Source: Butyricicoccus faecihominis
Lineage (GTDB): Bacteria > Bacillota > Clostridia > Oscillospirales > Butyricicoccaceae
Assembly: GCF_024462775.1 (NCBI RefSeq)
Contig: NZ_JANGCE010000004.1
Coordinates: forward strand, 82,023-146,022
Length of the DNA stretch: 64,000 nucleotides
Reading direction: 5' to 3'
This document shows positions 17,975-29,659 of the stretch, in pieces (the first letter of the stretch is position 1; each line of letters starts with the position of its first letter). Both the position numbers and the translations under genes were made by a program. A model generated the notes under the pieces. It ran no database searches. It was not told the DNA's origin and worked only from the letters and a program-made list of their open reading frames with translations.

Positions 17975-20047
17975 ATGAAAATAAAACGATGGGTGATCGC
18001 CGCACCTGACGAGGCGTGCGTACGCACGCTGCAGCGCGACGGCGGTTTTCCTCCGCTGGCCGCCGCCGTATTGGCCGCCCGCGGCGTCACCTCCTGCGCG
18101 CAGGCGGAGACGTACTTATCCTGCGACCCCAAAGGTTTGAACGACCCGTTCGCCCTGCCCGATATGGCGGTGGCGGTGGAGACCATACGCGACTCTGTGA
18201 GCCGGGGCGAACGCATCACGGTGTTCGGCGATTACGATGTGGACGGCGTTACCGCCACCTGTATGTTGACCCATTATCTGCGCTCGGTGGGAGCCGACTG
18301 CGCTTATTACATCCCAAACCGCCTGAGCGAGGGTTACGGCCTGTCGCGCGCGGCGCTGGAGCAGCTTTGGCAGGACGGCACGCGCCTGATTATCACGGTG
18401 GACGCGGGCATTACCGCGCTTGACGAAATAGCCGCGGCCCGCGCCCTTGGCATGCGCGTGGTCGTGACCGACCACCACGAGTGTCACGACGCGCTGCCCG
18501 ACGCGGAGGCGATTGTCGATTATAAACGGCCGGGAAGCGAGTATCCGTTTCGCCATCTGGCCGGCGTCGGCGTGGCGTTTAAGCTGATCAGCGCGCTATC
18601 AGGCGATGCGGAGGAAATGCTCGCGCGCTATGCCGATCTGGCCGCGCTCGGCACCGTGGCGGATGTGATGCCCATTGTGGGCGAAAACCGCATCATCGTT
18701 GCGACCGGGCTGGAACGGATGGCGCGGACCAAGAATCTGGGTCTTGAAATGCTGCTGCGCGAGTCGGGCATGAAAACCAAGCGGCTTACCTCGTCCACGA
18801 TCAGCTTTGTGCTCGCGCCGCGAATCAACGCCGCCGGACGTATGGGCCGGGCCGAGCTGGCCGCCGAATTGTTCCTGACGGACGACCCCGTTCGTGCGCA
18901 GGCGCTGGCCGCCGAGCTGTGCGAGCAGAATAAAAAACGCCAGAGTGAGGAAAACCACATTTTGGAGCAGGCGCTCACCCGTCTGCGCAAGGAATATAAT
19001 CCGGCGGAGGATCGCGTGATTGTGCTGTCCGGCGAAAACTGGCACCATGGCGTGATCGGCATCGTCTGTTCGCGCCTGTGCGACCGTTACGGCTGCCCGG
19101 TCATCCTGATCGCGCTGGACGGCGATACGGGCAAGGGTTCGGGCCGTTCGGTCAAGGGCTTCAACCTGTTCGACGCGCTGTCCTCCTGCGAGGATCTGCT
19201 GCGCCGCTACGGCGGGCATGAGCTGGCAGCCGGACTGACCGTGGACCGCGAAAAGATTGAAGAGCTGCGCGCGCGGCTGAGCGAGTACGCCAGCGAGCAC
19301 GTCACCATCGCGGACCTGCAGCCGCAGCTGCAGATCGATTGCGAGGTCGATCCCTCGTGGATCAGCGAGCAGGCGATCAAGGGGCTGTCGCTCCTTGAAC
19401 CGTTTGGACAGCAGAACGCCGAGCCGGTGTTTTGCATGCGCGGCATGACGGTGGAGGATATCACGCCCATTTCGAGCGACCGCCATGTGCGCGTGACGCT
19501 GACCAAGGACGGCAAGCGCTTTTCCGCCATGCTGTTCGGCACCGGGCTGGGCGGCTGCGGCTTTGCGCAGGGCAATTCGGTCGACGCGGCTTTTCATTTG
19601 GAGCTGAACGAGTTTCGCGGCCGCGCCACCGTGCAGCTCACCCTGTGCGACGTACAGCTGAGCGAATGCGAGCATCTGGCCGACCAGAGGCTTTTGAATC
19701 TATACAATACCTATATGCAGGATGGGCCGCTCTCCGCGGCCGAAGCACGCGTGCTGCTGCCGAGCCGGGCCGAGCTGGTCGCGGTATGGCGGCACGTGTC
19801 CTGCCGCGCGGAGGACGGCCGCCTGTCCGTTCCGGACGGCGCGCTGTCCCGCCGCATCGCGTGGGAAAGCCGCCGCGATATCAACATCGGCAAGCTGCTG
19901 GTCTGCCTTGATGTATTCTCCGAATCGCAGCTGATCAGCTATCATTTTAAAGAGGGTTTGATCAATATCACCCTCAAACCGTATGAAGGCAAAGCGGATA
20001 TTTCCGGTTCGGTCGTGCTCGCCACGTTGCAGAGTATGGCCGGTTGA
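17975..20047 (+). CDS. recJ: Single-stranded-DNA exonuclease RecJ
   Basis: A 690-residue RecJ, a 5'-3' ssDNA exonuclease for recombination and mismatch repair. DHH-family motifs are clear: VFGDYDVDGVTATCML, TVDAGI, TDHHE and the DHHA1 motif GRSVKGFNLFDAL with RYGGHELAAGLTV. An OB-fold region and a C-terminal extension follow. ATG at 17975 follows GAGGGAG. The stop overlaps the region just before relA. Confidence 0.95.
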   Translation: MKIKRWVIAAPDEACVRTLQRDGGFPPLAAAVLAARGVTSCAQAETYLSCDPKGLNDPFALPDMAVAVETIRDSVSRGERITVFGDYDVDGVTATCMLTHYLRSVGADCAYYIPNRLSEGYGLSRAALEQLWQDGTRLIITVDAGITALDEIAAARALGMRVVVTDHHECHDALPDAEAIVDYKRPGSEYPFRHLAGVGVAFKLISALSGDAEEMLARYADLAALGTVADVMPIVGENRIIVATGLERMARTKNLGLEMLLRESGMKTKRLTSSTISFVLAPRINAAGRMGRAELAAELFLTDDPVRAQALAAELCEQNKKRQSEENHILEQALTRLRKEYNPAEDRVIVLSGENWHHGVIGIVCSRLCDRYGCPVILIALDGDTGKGSGRSVKGFNLFDALSSCEDLLRRYGGHELAAGLTVDREKIEELRARLSEYASEHVTIADLQPQLQIDCEVDPSWISEQAIKGLSLLEPFGQQNAEPVFCMRGMTVEDITPISSDRHVRVTLTKDGKRFSAMLFGTGLGGCGFAQGNSVDAAFHLELNEFRGRATVQLTLCDVQLSECEHLADQRLLNLYNTYMQDGPLSAAEARVLLPSRAELVAVWRHVSCRAEDGRLSVPDGALSRRIAWESRRDINIGKLLVCLDVFSESQLISYHFKEGLINITLKPYEGKADISGSVVLATLQSMAG

Positions 20048-20070
20048 GCCTCAAAATGGGGGAGAAACTT

Positions 20071-22257
<2,187 letters not shown>

Positions 22258-22271
22258 CATTTGTTAATTAG

Positions 22272-22371
22272 GAGTTAGGAATTCGCAATTAGGAATTGTG
22301 GTGCCGCGCATAGCGCGGTTATGCAAAATATCGGCCTTTGGCCGATACATTCAACTGCTAATTCCTAACTC
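22272..22371. repeat. Short inverted-repeat element upstream of dtd
   Basis: Arms 22272-22283 and 22360-22371 (GAGTTAGGAATT / AATTCCTAACTC) are perfect 12-bp complements. Between them is an 8-bp hairpin (22329-22336 with 22340-22347) and another GC-rich one. The size and A/T-ended arms suggest a MITE-like or REP-like unit. Confidence 0.7.
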
Positions 22372-22388
22372 AATGAAGGATGAAGAAA

Positions 22389-22847
22389 ATGCGTGCTGTG
22401 ATTCAAAGGGTTGAAAAAGCGTCGGTTTCGATCGGCGGGGCGGTTTGCGGCAAGATCGGGCAGGGGTTTTTGGTCCTGCTGGGCGTGACCGAGGGGGACA
22501 CGGTGGAAGACGCGCACTATCTCGCGGATAAGACGATAAAGCTACGTGTGTTCACCGATGAAAACGATAAGATGAATCTGTCGCTGGCCGATATTGGCGG
22601 CGGTTTGCTGATCGTTTCGCAGTTCACGCTTTACGGCGACTGCAAAAAAGGCAACCGGCCTAGCTTCACCGGCGCGGCGCGGCCCGATACAGCGATCCCG
22701 CTGTATGAGGCGTTCGTCGCGCGCTGCCGCGCGTCCGGCTTGCCGGTCGCAACCGGCAGGTTTGGCGCGGACATGGCGGTAAGCCTTGTAAACGACGGCC
22801 CCGTCACACTCATCATGGATACCGCGCAAATGCGCAATAATAATTAG
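22389..22847 (+). CDS. dtd: D-aminoacyl-tRNA deacylase
   Basis: A 152-residue Dtd, which removes D-amino acids from charged tRNA. It has [17 protein letters not shown], the catalytic SQFTLYGD and the cross-subunit NDGPVT motif. ATG at 22389 gives the usual start MRAVIQRV with AAGGA eight bases upstream. It is flanked on both sides by short repeats. In many Firmicutes dtd follows relA, as here. Confidence 0.97.
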   Translation: MRAVIQRVEKASVSIGGAVCGKIGQGFLVLLGVTEGDTVEDAHYLADKTIKLRVFTDENDKMNLSLADIGGGLLIVSQFTLYGDCKKGNRPSFTGAARPDTAIPLYEAFVARCRASGLPVATGRFGADMAVSLVNDGPVTLIMDTAQMRNNN

Positions 22848-22850
22848 AAA

Positions 22851-22923
22851 TTAGTAGTTAGTAATTAGTAATGGAAAGCGGAAGTAAAATAATTCCTAAC
22901 TCCTAATTACTAATTACTAATTA
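22851..22923. repeat. Inverted repeat of TTAGTAATTAG units after dtd
   Basis: 22851-22872 and 22904-22923 consist of repeated TTAGTAATTA units in opposite orientation, forming a long AT-rich hairpin. It shares TTAG(G/T) composition with the unit at 22272-22371. Confidence 0.65.
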
Positions 22924-22942
22924 AAAAAGGAAGGTTGTTTTT

Positions 22943-23575
22943 ATGAAAATTCTTCAGTTTTGTGTCGGCCCGGTCGCGACGAACTGTTATATCGTATATG
23001 ACGAACAGAGCTTGGACGCCGCGGTGATCGATCCCGGCGACAGCGCGCCGTCTATTTTAGCTGCGGCGGATAAGGAAGGTCTGCACATTCGGTACGTGCT
23101 GCTCACGCATGCGCATTTTGATCATATCCTTGCGGCGCATGAGATTTTGCAGCAGACCGGCGCAAAATATGTCGTGCCCGAAGCGGATACGTGGTTGCTG
23201 AAAAAGGAAGCGATGGGAGAATTCCGTCCCTTTGTCCGCTCGTATGTCGAGGACGTACCCGATATCCTCGCGTCCGAGGGGACGACCGTCACCTTTGGTT
23301 CGCTTACGGCGGCATATATGAATACGCCGGGCCACACGCCCGGTTCATCCGTGATCCGCATAGGGGATTGCCTGTTTACCGGCGATACGCTGTTTCGTCA
23401 CGAGTGCGGGCGTTGCGATCTGGAGGGCGGCGACTTTTCGCAGATGCTCCGGTCGCTGCGGCGGCTTTATGAACTGGAGGGCGACTATCAGGTGCTGCCC
23501 GGCCACGAAGGCCTGTCGACCCTTGCGGAGGAGCGCGCGCGCAATCCCTATATGAAGCAGGCGATCGGGAAATGA
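22943..23575 (+). CDS. MBL-fold hydrolase (glyoxalase II-like)
   Basis: A 210-residue metallo-beta-lactamase-fold hydrolase. The metal motif THAHFDH is present with a later H in TPGHTPGS, D in FTGDTLF and a final H in LPGHEG, as in YcbL/GloB2 type enzymes. A hydroxyacylglutathione-hydrolase-like thioesterase role is likely but the substrate is unknown. ATG at 22943 follows AAGGAAGG. It overlaps hemZ by 4 bases. Confidence 0.9.
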   Translation: MKILQFCVGPVATNCYIVYDEQSLDAAVIDPGDSAPSILAAADKEGLHIRYVLLTHAHFDHILAAHEILQQTGAKYVVPEADTWLLKKEAMGEFRPFVRSYVEDVPDILASEGTTVTFGSLTAAYMNTPGHTPGSSVIRIGDCLFTGDTLFRHECGRCDLEGGDFSQMLRSLRRLYELEGDYQVLPGHEGLSTLAEERARNPYMKQAIGK

Positions 23576-25038
23576 CCTACGTTCTGATCGGACATGAGAT
23601 GAAGCACGCGGTCGAAGAAATGCTGCTGCACCTGCTACCGGCCGCTGTGCTCACCCGCGCGGAAAAACTGCCGGAAACGGGCGACCGCTGTCTCTCCATG
23701 CTGCGCGAGCAGGATGGCCGCGCGTATGCCTTGGCGGAAGCCGTGGTGGACGGGCGTTGTCTGCGGTGCGAGCGCGACGCGGCCATTGACGGGATGGACG
23801 AACTGGCGCGCAAGCGCACGGTGACCGAACTGATCAAAACCACCTTATACGAAGCCATCGCGCCCGGCCTGCCGGAGGCGCCCGTTTGGGGGAGCCTTAC
23901 CGGCGTGCGCCCGGCCAAGCTCGCGAGGGGTCTGATCGAACGCGGCAAAAGCCGCGCCGAGACGGCCGAGGCCCTGCGCGGGCATTTTTTCGTTTCTCAA
24001 AAGCGTGTTTCGCTCACGATCCGCGCGGCGGAAACCGCTCTCTTCTTTGGCAATGAGATCGGGCCGGATGATATTTCGCTCTATGTCGGCATTCCGTTCT
24101 GCCCGTCCCGCTGCTATTACTGCTCGTTCGTTTCGGCGGCGACCGCGCAGTCCGGCCACTTGATCGAGCCCTATCTGGACGCGCTGTGCCGCGAGATCGA
24201 AGAGACCGGCGCTATGGTGCGCGAGGCGGGCAAGCGGGTACAGAGTATTTATATCGGCGGCGGCACGCCGACCACGCTCACGGCGGAGCAGCTAAAGCGA
24301 TTGACCGCGCGGCTTGCAGAAGCGTTCGATTTCTCGTTCCTTCGTGAATATACTGTAGAAGCCGGGCGGCCGGATACGATCACGCCGGAAAAGCTCGCGG
24401 CGCTGAAAACCGCGGGCGTCACCCGTGTGAGCATCAACCCGCAAAGCATGGAGGACGAGGTGCTGCGGCAGATCGGACGGCGCCACACGGCAACAGATGT
24501 GCTGCGCGCTTATGAAGAGGCGCGTCAGGCAGGGTTCCGAGAGATTAATATGGATCTGATCGCCGGTCTTGCCGGCGATACGCCCGAATCCTTCGGTCGG
24601 TCTGTTCATACGCTCATCGGACTTGCGCCGGAGAATATTACGGTGCATACGCTGGCCATCAAGCGGGGCGCGGATCTGTCCGATAAGGCGGCGAACGCCG
24701 CCGAGCGGCGTAAGGTGGGGGAAATGCTCGATCTTGCGGAAACGGCGCTTGGCGCGGCGGGATACGGGCCATACTACCTGTACCGCCAGAAGTTTTCGGC
24801 CGGAGGGTTTGAAAACGTAGGCTGGTGCAAGCCGGGAACCGAGTGCTTCTATAATGTTGCGATGATGGAGGAGCTGCAAACGATCTTGTCTCTGGGCGCG
24901 GGCGGCGTATCCAAGCGCGTCGAGCGCGACACAGGCTGGATCGAACGCACGAATAACCCAAAGTATCCGCAGGAGTATATCGGCGCGGCCGGCCGGCTTT
25001 CGGCCGGCAAGCGAAAACTGCTGCGGCTCGGCGTCTGA
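23572..25038 (+). CDS. hemZ: HemZ-type radical SAM coproporphyrinogen III oxidase
   Basis: A 488-residue radical SAM protein. The N-terminal 150 residues are a HemZ-specific domain, followed by GIPFCPSRCYYCSF with the CxxxCxxC cluster, GGGTPTTL and the HemN-like core with EAGRPDTIT. HemZ proteins are annotated as oxygen-independent coproporphyrinogen dehydrogenases; some family members may instead insert heme. No other heme gene is in the window. The start ATG overlaps the previous stop (ATGA). Confidence 0.88.
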   Translation: MTYVLIGHEMKHAVEEMLLHLLPAAVLTRAEKLPETGDRCLSMLREQDGRAYALAEAVVDGRCLRCERDAAIDGMDELARKRTVTELIKTTLYEAIAPGLPEAPVWGSLTGVRPAKLARGLIERGKSRAETAEALRGHFFVSQKRVSLTIRAAETALFFGNEIGPDDISLYVGIPFCPSRCYYCSFVSAATAQSGHLIEPYLDALCREIEETGAMVREAGKRVQSIYIGGGTPTTLTAEQLKRLTARLAEAFDFSFLREYTVEAGRPDTITPEKLAALKTAGVTRVSINPQSMEDEVLRQIGRRHTATDVLRAYEEARQAGFREINMDLIAGLAGDTPESFGRSVHTLIGLAPENITVHTLAIKRGADLSDKAANAAERRKVGEMLDLAETALGAAGYGPYYLYRQKFSAGGFENVGWCKPGTECFYNVAMMEELQTILSLGAGGVSKRVERDTGWIERTNNPKYPQEYIGAAGRLSAGKRKLLRLGV

Positions 25039-25059
25039 ATCAGAGAGGAGGCCACTCAA

Positions 25060-25983
25060 ATGGCTGAATTCACCGTCAATTATATCAACCACCGCGCGCG
25101 GTATGACGCCGCGGATTTTGTCATGGACTGCGAGACCTATTACCGCGAGCGCGTTTCACGCGCGGCGAATGAGATCGCCAAAAACATTAAGCAAAAGCCG
25201 ATCGTTTTAATCAACGGCCCGTCCTCCAGCGGCAAAACGACCACCAACGATCGCTTGGGCCGCGCGCTGTTAAAGCTGGGCATCCACGCGGAGACCATTT
25301 CCATGGATGATTATTACCGCACGATCGGCACCTATGAGGTGCCGCGCGATACGGAAAATAATGTGCCCGATCTTGAATCGCCGGAGTGCATGAACCTGCC
25401 GCTGCTCAGCAAGCATTTGGCGCAGCTGATCGCGGGCGAGGAAATCTCCATTCCCCGGTTTGAGTTCGAGACGCGCACCTCGATCCCGAACGACCGCACG
25501 CTAAGCCTCGCATCCGACGAGGTCGCGCTGATCGAGGGCATCCATTCGTTTAATCCGGTCATTATGGGCGATCTGGCGCATGCCGCGACAAGCGTGTATC
25601 TCTCAGTGGCGTCCACGGTCGTGCCGCGCGAAGGTCCTAGGCTGGAACCGTATATGCTGCGCTTTCTGCGCCGCGCCATGCGGGACAGCCTGTTCCGCTC
25701 CTCGCCGGTCGCGGAAACGCTGCACCAATGGAACTCCGTACGGCGCGGCGAAACGCTTTATATCGCCCCCTATCGGGGTCAGGCCAATCTGACCATCGAC
25801 ACCTTTTTGCCATACGAACTATGCATTTTCATGCAGTATTTGAGCGACGAGCTGAAAAACCGGGAAAACGAACTTGAAGCGGCTGATCTGTACCCAATCT
25901 ATAAGGTTTTGGACAGAATCGCGCCGATCGACTATAAAAAAGTTATCCCGGAGGACTCGGTTTTGCATGAATTTATCGGCTGA
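25060..25983 (+). CDS. Uridine kinase-like nucleoside kinase
   Basis: A 307-residue P-loop kinase with Walker A NGPSSSGKTT at about 50-59, and MDDYYRTIGTYEVPRDTENN with a conserved acidic pair. It matches the kinase part of the clostridial nucleoside kinase family, in which an N-terminal TGS/ThrRS-like domain often precedes it; here only about 45 residues come before the P-loop, so that domain is missing. The substrate, a nucleoside, is inferred. ATG at 25060 follows AGAGAGGAGG. Confidence 0.85.
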   Translation: MAEFTVNYINHRARYDAADFVMDCETYYRERVSRAANEIAKNIKQKPIVLINGPSSSGKTTTNDRLGRALLKLGIHAETISMDDYYRTIGTYEVPRDTENNVPDLESPECMNLPLLSKHLAQLIAGEEISIPRFEFETRTSIPNDRTLSLASDEVALIEGIHSFNPVIMGDLAHAATSVYLSVASTVVPREGPRLEPYMLRFLRRAMRDSLFRSSPVAETLHQWNSVRRGETLYIAPYRGQANLTIDTFLPYELCIFMQYLSDELKNRENELEAADLYPIYKVLDRIAPIDYKKVIPEDSVLHEFIG

Positions 25984-26008
25984 AAAATGAGCAAAACCGC
26001 ATTATATC

Positions 26009-26037
26009 TTGCTTTTTGGATATCGTAGGTTTATAAT
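26009..26037 (+). promoter_or_regulatory. Sigma-A promoter upstream of the zinc-ribbon gene
   Basis: TTGCTT at 26009-26014, 17-bp spacer, TATAAT at 26032-26037. The transcript would have a leader of about 165 bases. Confidence 0.65.
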
Positions 26038-26208
26038 AATGTCTACTGAATAAACCGTAAAGTGGTTTATTTGTGCGGAATAATGCCGCACAATCACTTA
26101 AAATGACGATTTTTTAACATTTTAAATGATCGATACCCGGCTTTCAACACATCAGAAAAACGCCAATATACCGGGCGGCCCGCCGCCCGCCGGAAGGAGA
26201 GGATCGCA

Positions 26209-26601
26209 ATGGATGCGAAAGTGCAGACGCTGCTGGACAAAATCAGGGTAGTTGCCACGAGGACGGGGCAGGCTGCCGGCCGCGCGGCGGACGTCGCCGG
26301 TAAAAAAGCCGGCGAGCTGGCTTCGGCAACGAGGATCAACCTGCAAATTTTCGATTTGAATACCGAATGCGAGGTCCTCTACAAGGAGATTGGCCGGATG
26401 GTGTACGATGTGCACCGCGGGATCGAGGCCGCGAGCGAAGAAATGGACGAACGCATCGACCGGCTGGATGAAAAGCAGGCCAAGGTCGCGGCGCTCCGTG
26501 AGGAACTGGCCGGCATGCGGTCGTTTGTGACCTGCCCCGGCTGCGGCAAGCAATGCAGCCGGGAGGATTCCTTTTGTCCCGGTTGTGGTAAGGCGCTTTA
26601 A
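26209..26601 (+). CDS. Zinc-ribbon protein with coiled-coil
   Basis: A 130-residue cytoplasmic protein: an Ala-rich amphipathic N-terminal helix, a coiled-coil-prone middle (KEIGRMVYDVHRGIEAASEEM..RLDEKQAKVAALREEL) and a C-terminal zinc ribbon CPGCGKQ...FCPGCGKAL. Such proteins are common in Clostridia but their function is unknown. It has a strong AAGGAGAGG ribosome site. Confidence 0.75.
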   Translation: MDAKVQTLLDKIRVVATRTGQAAGRAADVAGKKAGELASATRINLQIFDLNTECEVLYKEIGRMVYDVHRGIEAASEEMDERIDRLDEKQAKVAALREELAGMRSFVTCPGCGKQCSREDSFCPGCGKAL

Positions 26602-26660
26602 TAGCGCATATTCCGTCACGCCCGGCATACGGTTAAAGAAAAAGAATTTGCATAAAGGGC

Positions 26661-28298
26661 GTGTATCGTTTGCAGCGTAAAAAACAGAACTTTATCGAAG
26701 GCGCGGCGATTCTGGTCGTTGCAAGCCTGATCGTCAAGGTGATCGGCGCGGTTTTCCAGATCCCGCTCGTCAATCTGATCGGCGGCAAGGATAATCCGGC
26801 GTTTGGCCTGTTCACGGCAGCCTACCGCATTTATATGACCATGCTGGTCATATCCACGGTCGGCCTGCCCGCGGCGCTTTCCAAAATGGTGGCCGAAGCC
26901 ACCGCGGGCGGCCGCGAACACGAGGTGCGCCGCATTGTCAAGGTGGCGGCGGTCATCTTTATTCCGTTCGGCGCGGTCTGTTCGGTGGCGCTTTACGCGG
27001 GCGCGGGCGTCTTTTCCGACCTGATCAAATCCGCGGACGCGCGCTTTGCCGTTATGGCGATCGCGCCCAGTGTTTTGATGGTGTGCATCCTATCCGTGTT
27101 CCGCGGCTACTATCAGGGACGCGCCAATATGGTGCCTACCGCTGTTTCGCAGGTCATCGAGGCGCTCGGCAAAATGTTCGTCGGCCTTGGGCTGACCTAT
27201 TATGCGGTCGGACAGGGATACGATGCGCCGCATGTCGCGGCGATGGCGGTTTTGGGCGTCACGATCGGCGAGGTCGCCGCGGCGTTCTATATGGTGGTCC
27301 GGGCGGCGCTGACCAGAAAAAAAGCCTCTGTCCTAAGCCACGGCCTGAACAACGCCGTGCGTCCGTTCAGCCAGCTTTGCGGGCAGCTCTTGTCGCTGTC
27401 CATTCCCATTACCATCACCTCGGCCGTGATGAGCCTGACCGACTTGATCGATATGGCGCTCATCTCCGCGCGGCTGCAGTCGCCCGCGATCGCGATGACC
27501 TCGGATCAGGCGATGGCGATCTACGGCGTGTACACGGGGTATGCGGTCAACTTTTTTAATTTGCCGCAAACGCTGATCACCGCGATCTCGGTGAGCGTGC
27601 TGCCCGTGATCGCGGGCGCGCGCGCGATGCAGAATTTTACCAAGGTATCCAAGACCATGTCCACCGCATTTCGGCTGACGCTGCTGATTACCCTGCCTGC
27701 CGGCGCGGGTTTTCTGCTGTTCGGTCAGCAGATCGTGCGGTTGGTTTATTCCAAGGACACCGTGCTGGGCGGTCAGCTGCTGCAGATCCTCGGCTTTGCC
27801 GTGCCGGCCGTCGCGCTGGTGGCCATCACCAACGCGATCCTGCAGGCGTTTGGCCGGGTCGATCTGCCGCTGATCTCCATGTTTATCGGCGCGCTGATCA
27901 AAATTTGCGGTGATTATGTGATGGTAGCCGACCCGCGGCTGCAGATCGCGGGCGCGCCTGTCAGCACCACGCTGTGCTATTGGGTGATCGCGCTGATCAA
28001 TCTGGTGCAGATCGGCCGCCTGTCGCACGGCCTGCCGCCATTCGGCAGAACGGTCGTGCGGCCAATAGCCGCGACAATCGGCATGGGCGCGTCAAGCATG
28101 ATCTGCTTCACGCTGTTGTCGCGTGCGCTGGCCGCCGCGCCGGGGTCGGTTGTCGACAAGCTGGTCACGCTCGTTTCCATTATGGTTGCCGTGTTGGTAT
28201 ACGGCGTGCTGCTGCTGCTTTTGCACGCGGTCGAGCGCGAGGACGTGCTGCTTTTGCCAAAGGGCGAAAAAATAGCAAATTTGCTGCGCCTGAAATAG
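26661..28298 (+). CDS. YabM/SpoVB-like polysaccharide or lipid flippase
   Basis: A 545-residue membrane protein of the MOP/MATE-like flippase superfamily with about 14 helices. The start QNFIEGAAILVVASLIVKVIGAVFQIPL and the LVYSKD region match SpoVB/YabM proteins. It is followed by mazG and the yabP-yabQ-divIC set, the same order as yabM in Bacillus, which supports a cell-wall or spore-envelope precursor role. The start is uncertain: GTG 26661 or TTG 26670, the latter better spaced from AAAGGG. Confidence 0.87.
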   Translation: MYRLQRKKQNFIEGAAILVVASLIVKVIGAVFQIPLVNLIGGKDNPAFGLFTAAYRIYMTMLVISTVGLPAALSKMVAEATAGGREHEVRRIVKVAAVIFIPFGAVCSVALYAGAGVFSDLIKSADARFAVMAIAPSVLMVCILSVFRGYYQGRANMVPTAVSQVIEALGKMFVGLGLTYYAVGQGYDAPHVAAMAVLGVTIGEVAAAFYMVVRAALTRKKASVLSHGLNNAVRPFSQLCGQLLSLSIPITITSAVMSLTDLIDMALISARLQSPAIAMTSDQAMAIYGVYTGYAVNFFNLPQTLITAISVSVLPVIAGARAMQNFTKVSKTMSTAFRLTLLITLPAGAGFLLFGQQIVRLVYSKDTVLGGQLLQILGFAVPAVALVAITNAILQAFGRVDLPLISMFIGALIKICGDYVMVADPRLQIAGAPVSTTLCYWVIALINLVQIGRLSHGLPPFGRTVVRPIAATIGMGASSMICFTLLSRALAAAPGSVVDKLVTLVSIMVAVLVYGVLLLLLHAVEREDVLLLPKGEKIANLLRLK

Positions 28299-28323
28299 GC
28301 GCGAACAAGAAAGAGAAAAAAGT

Positions 28324-29115
28324 ATGGTAGATTTTAAGCAAAAAGAGCAATATACATTTGAAGACCTGCTTCGTATTATCGAGATTCTGCGCGCGCCGGA
28401 CGGCTGCATGTGGGACCGGGAGCAGGATCACCACAGCATCCGCCGCAACTTTATCGAGGAGACGTACGAGGTGTGCGAGGCTATTGATGAAGAGGACGCC
28501 GAGCATCTCAAAGAAGAACTGGGCGACGTGCTGTTGCAGGTAGTGTTCCATACCGAAATGGAGCGGGAAAAGGGTGTTTTCGATATCGGCGACGTGGCGG
28601 ACGGCGTGTGCAAGAAGCTGATTTACCGCCATCCCCACATTTTTGCCGACACCGTGGTCGCCTCCTCGGCTGAGATACTAAACAACTGGGACGATCTCAA
28701 GCGCAAGGAAAAAAAGCAGGAGACCGTGACCGACGCGCTTTCCAGCGTGGCGCGCAGCCTGCCTGCGCTGATCCGCGCTGAAAAGGTACAGAAAAAAGCT
28801 TCTAAGGCCGGTTTTGACTGGAAGGATGTTTCCGGCGCGGCCGATAAGGTGACCGAGGAGCTGCGCGAGGTGAACGACGCGTTTGCCGGCAGCGGCGATG
28901 TGGAAGAGGAGATCGGCGACCTGCTGTTCGCGGCGGTCAATGTGGCGCGGTTTGCAAAGGTAGACCCGGAACGCGCGCTGGAAAAGGCGACGGATAAGTT
29001 TGTCGCCCGGTTTGCCCGAGTGGAGCAGACCGCGTTTGATCAGGACAAGGTGCTGTCTGATTTGTCGGAGGACGAGCTGGACACGCTTTGGAATAAATCG
29101 AAAGAAAAGGTATAA
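28324..29115 (+). CDS. mazG: Nucleoside triphosphate pyrophosphohydrolase MazG
   Basis: A 263-residue tandem MazG protein that hydrolyses NTPs and dNTPs to monophosphates. Both domains are visible: RNFIEETYEVCEAIDEED...EELGDVLLQVVFH and DKVTEELREVNDA...EEIGDLLFAAVNVAR, each with the ExxE...ExxD metal pattern. It corresponds to yabN. It follows the flippase by 25 bases and precedes HU. Confidence 0.94.
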   Translation: MVDFKQKEQYTFEDLLRIIEILRAPDGCMWDREQDHHSIRRNFIEETYEVCEAIDEEDAEHLKEELGDVLLQVVFHTEMEREKGVFDIGDVADGVCKKLIYRHPHIFADTVVASSAEILNNWDDLKRKEKKQETVTDALSSVARSLPALIRAEKVQKKASKAGFDWKDVSGAADKVTEELREVNDAFAGSGDVEEEIGDLLFAAVNVARFAKVDPERALEKATDKFVARFARVEQTAFDQDKVLSDLSEDELDTLWNKSKEKV

Positions 29116-29128
29116 CGGAGGTAACAAA

Positions 29129-29407
29129 ATGAAAAAAAGCGATTTCGTGACGATGGTAGCGGAGCAGGCCGAGCTTTCTAAGAAGGATACTGAAAAGGTG
29201 ATAGACGTTGTGTTTGCCGCGCTGGGCGACGTACTGGCGCAGAACGACAAGCTGCAGATCAGCGGCTTCGGCACATTTGAAACCAAGGAGCGCGCCGCGC
29301 GCACGGGCCATAATCCCCGCACCGGCGAAGCCATTGAGATTGCCGCTGCTACCATGCCCGTATTCAAGCCCGGCAAGGCTCTGAAGGACAAGCTGAACGA
29401 ACAGTGA
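29129..29407 (+). CDS. hup: DNA-binding protein HU
   Basis: A 92-residue HU/IHF protein. The family signature GFGTFETKERAARTGHNPRTGE is present, with MKKSDFVTMVAEQAELSK at the start. ATG at 29129 follows ACGGAGGT. In Bacillus the yab cluster does not carry HU at this position; here it sits between mazG and rqcP and overlaps the latter by 4 bases. Confidence 0.97.
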   Translation: MKKSDFVTMVAEQAELSKKDTEKVIDVVFAALGDVLAQNDKLQISGFGTFETKERAARTGHNPRTGEAIEIAAATMPVFKPGKALKDKLNEQ

Positions 29408-29646
29408 GACTGGATAAATACCTAAAGGTATCCCGTCTGATCAAACGGCGCACGGTCGCGAACGACGCCTGCGACGCCGCGCGCATCACGGTGAACGATA
29501 AGCCGGCCAAAGCCTCCTATCAGGTAAAAGTGGGCGATATCATCGAGATCGCTTTCGGCCAGCGTACGCTGAAGGTAGAGGTGCTCGATATTGCCGAGCA
29601 CGCCCTTAAGGCGGACGCCGCCGCGCTTTACCGCGAGCTTTTGTAA
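29404..29646 (+). CDS. rqcP: S4-domain RNA-binding protein RqcP (YabO)
   Basis: An 80-residue S4 protein starting MRLDKYLKVSRLIKRRTVA, with the conserved VNDKPAKASYQVKVGD segment. RqcP homologues bind the 50S subunit and help ribosome quality control during alanine-tail synthesis. The start is GTG at 29404 overlapping the HU stop (GTGA). Position in the yab cluster supports the call. Confidence 0.93.
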   Translation: MRLDKYLKVSRLIKRRTVANDACDAARITVNDKPAKASYQVKVGDIIEIAFGQRTLKVEVLDIAEHALKADAAALYRELL

Positions 29647-29659
29647 TCATACCATCCCT

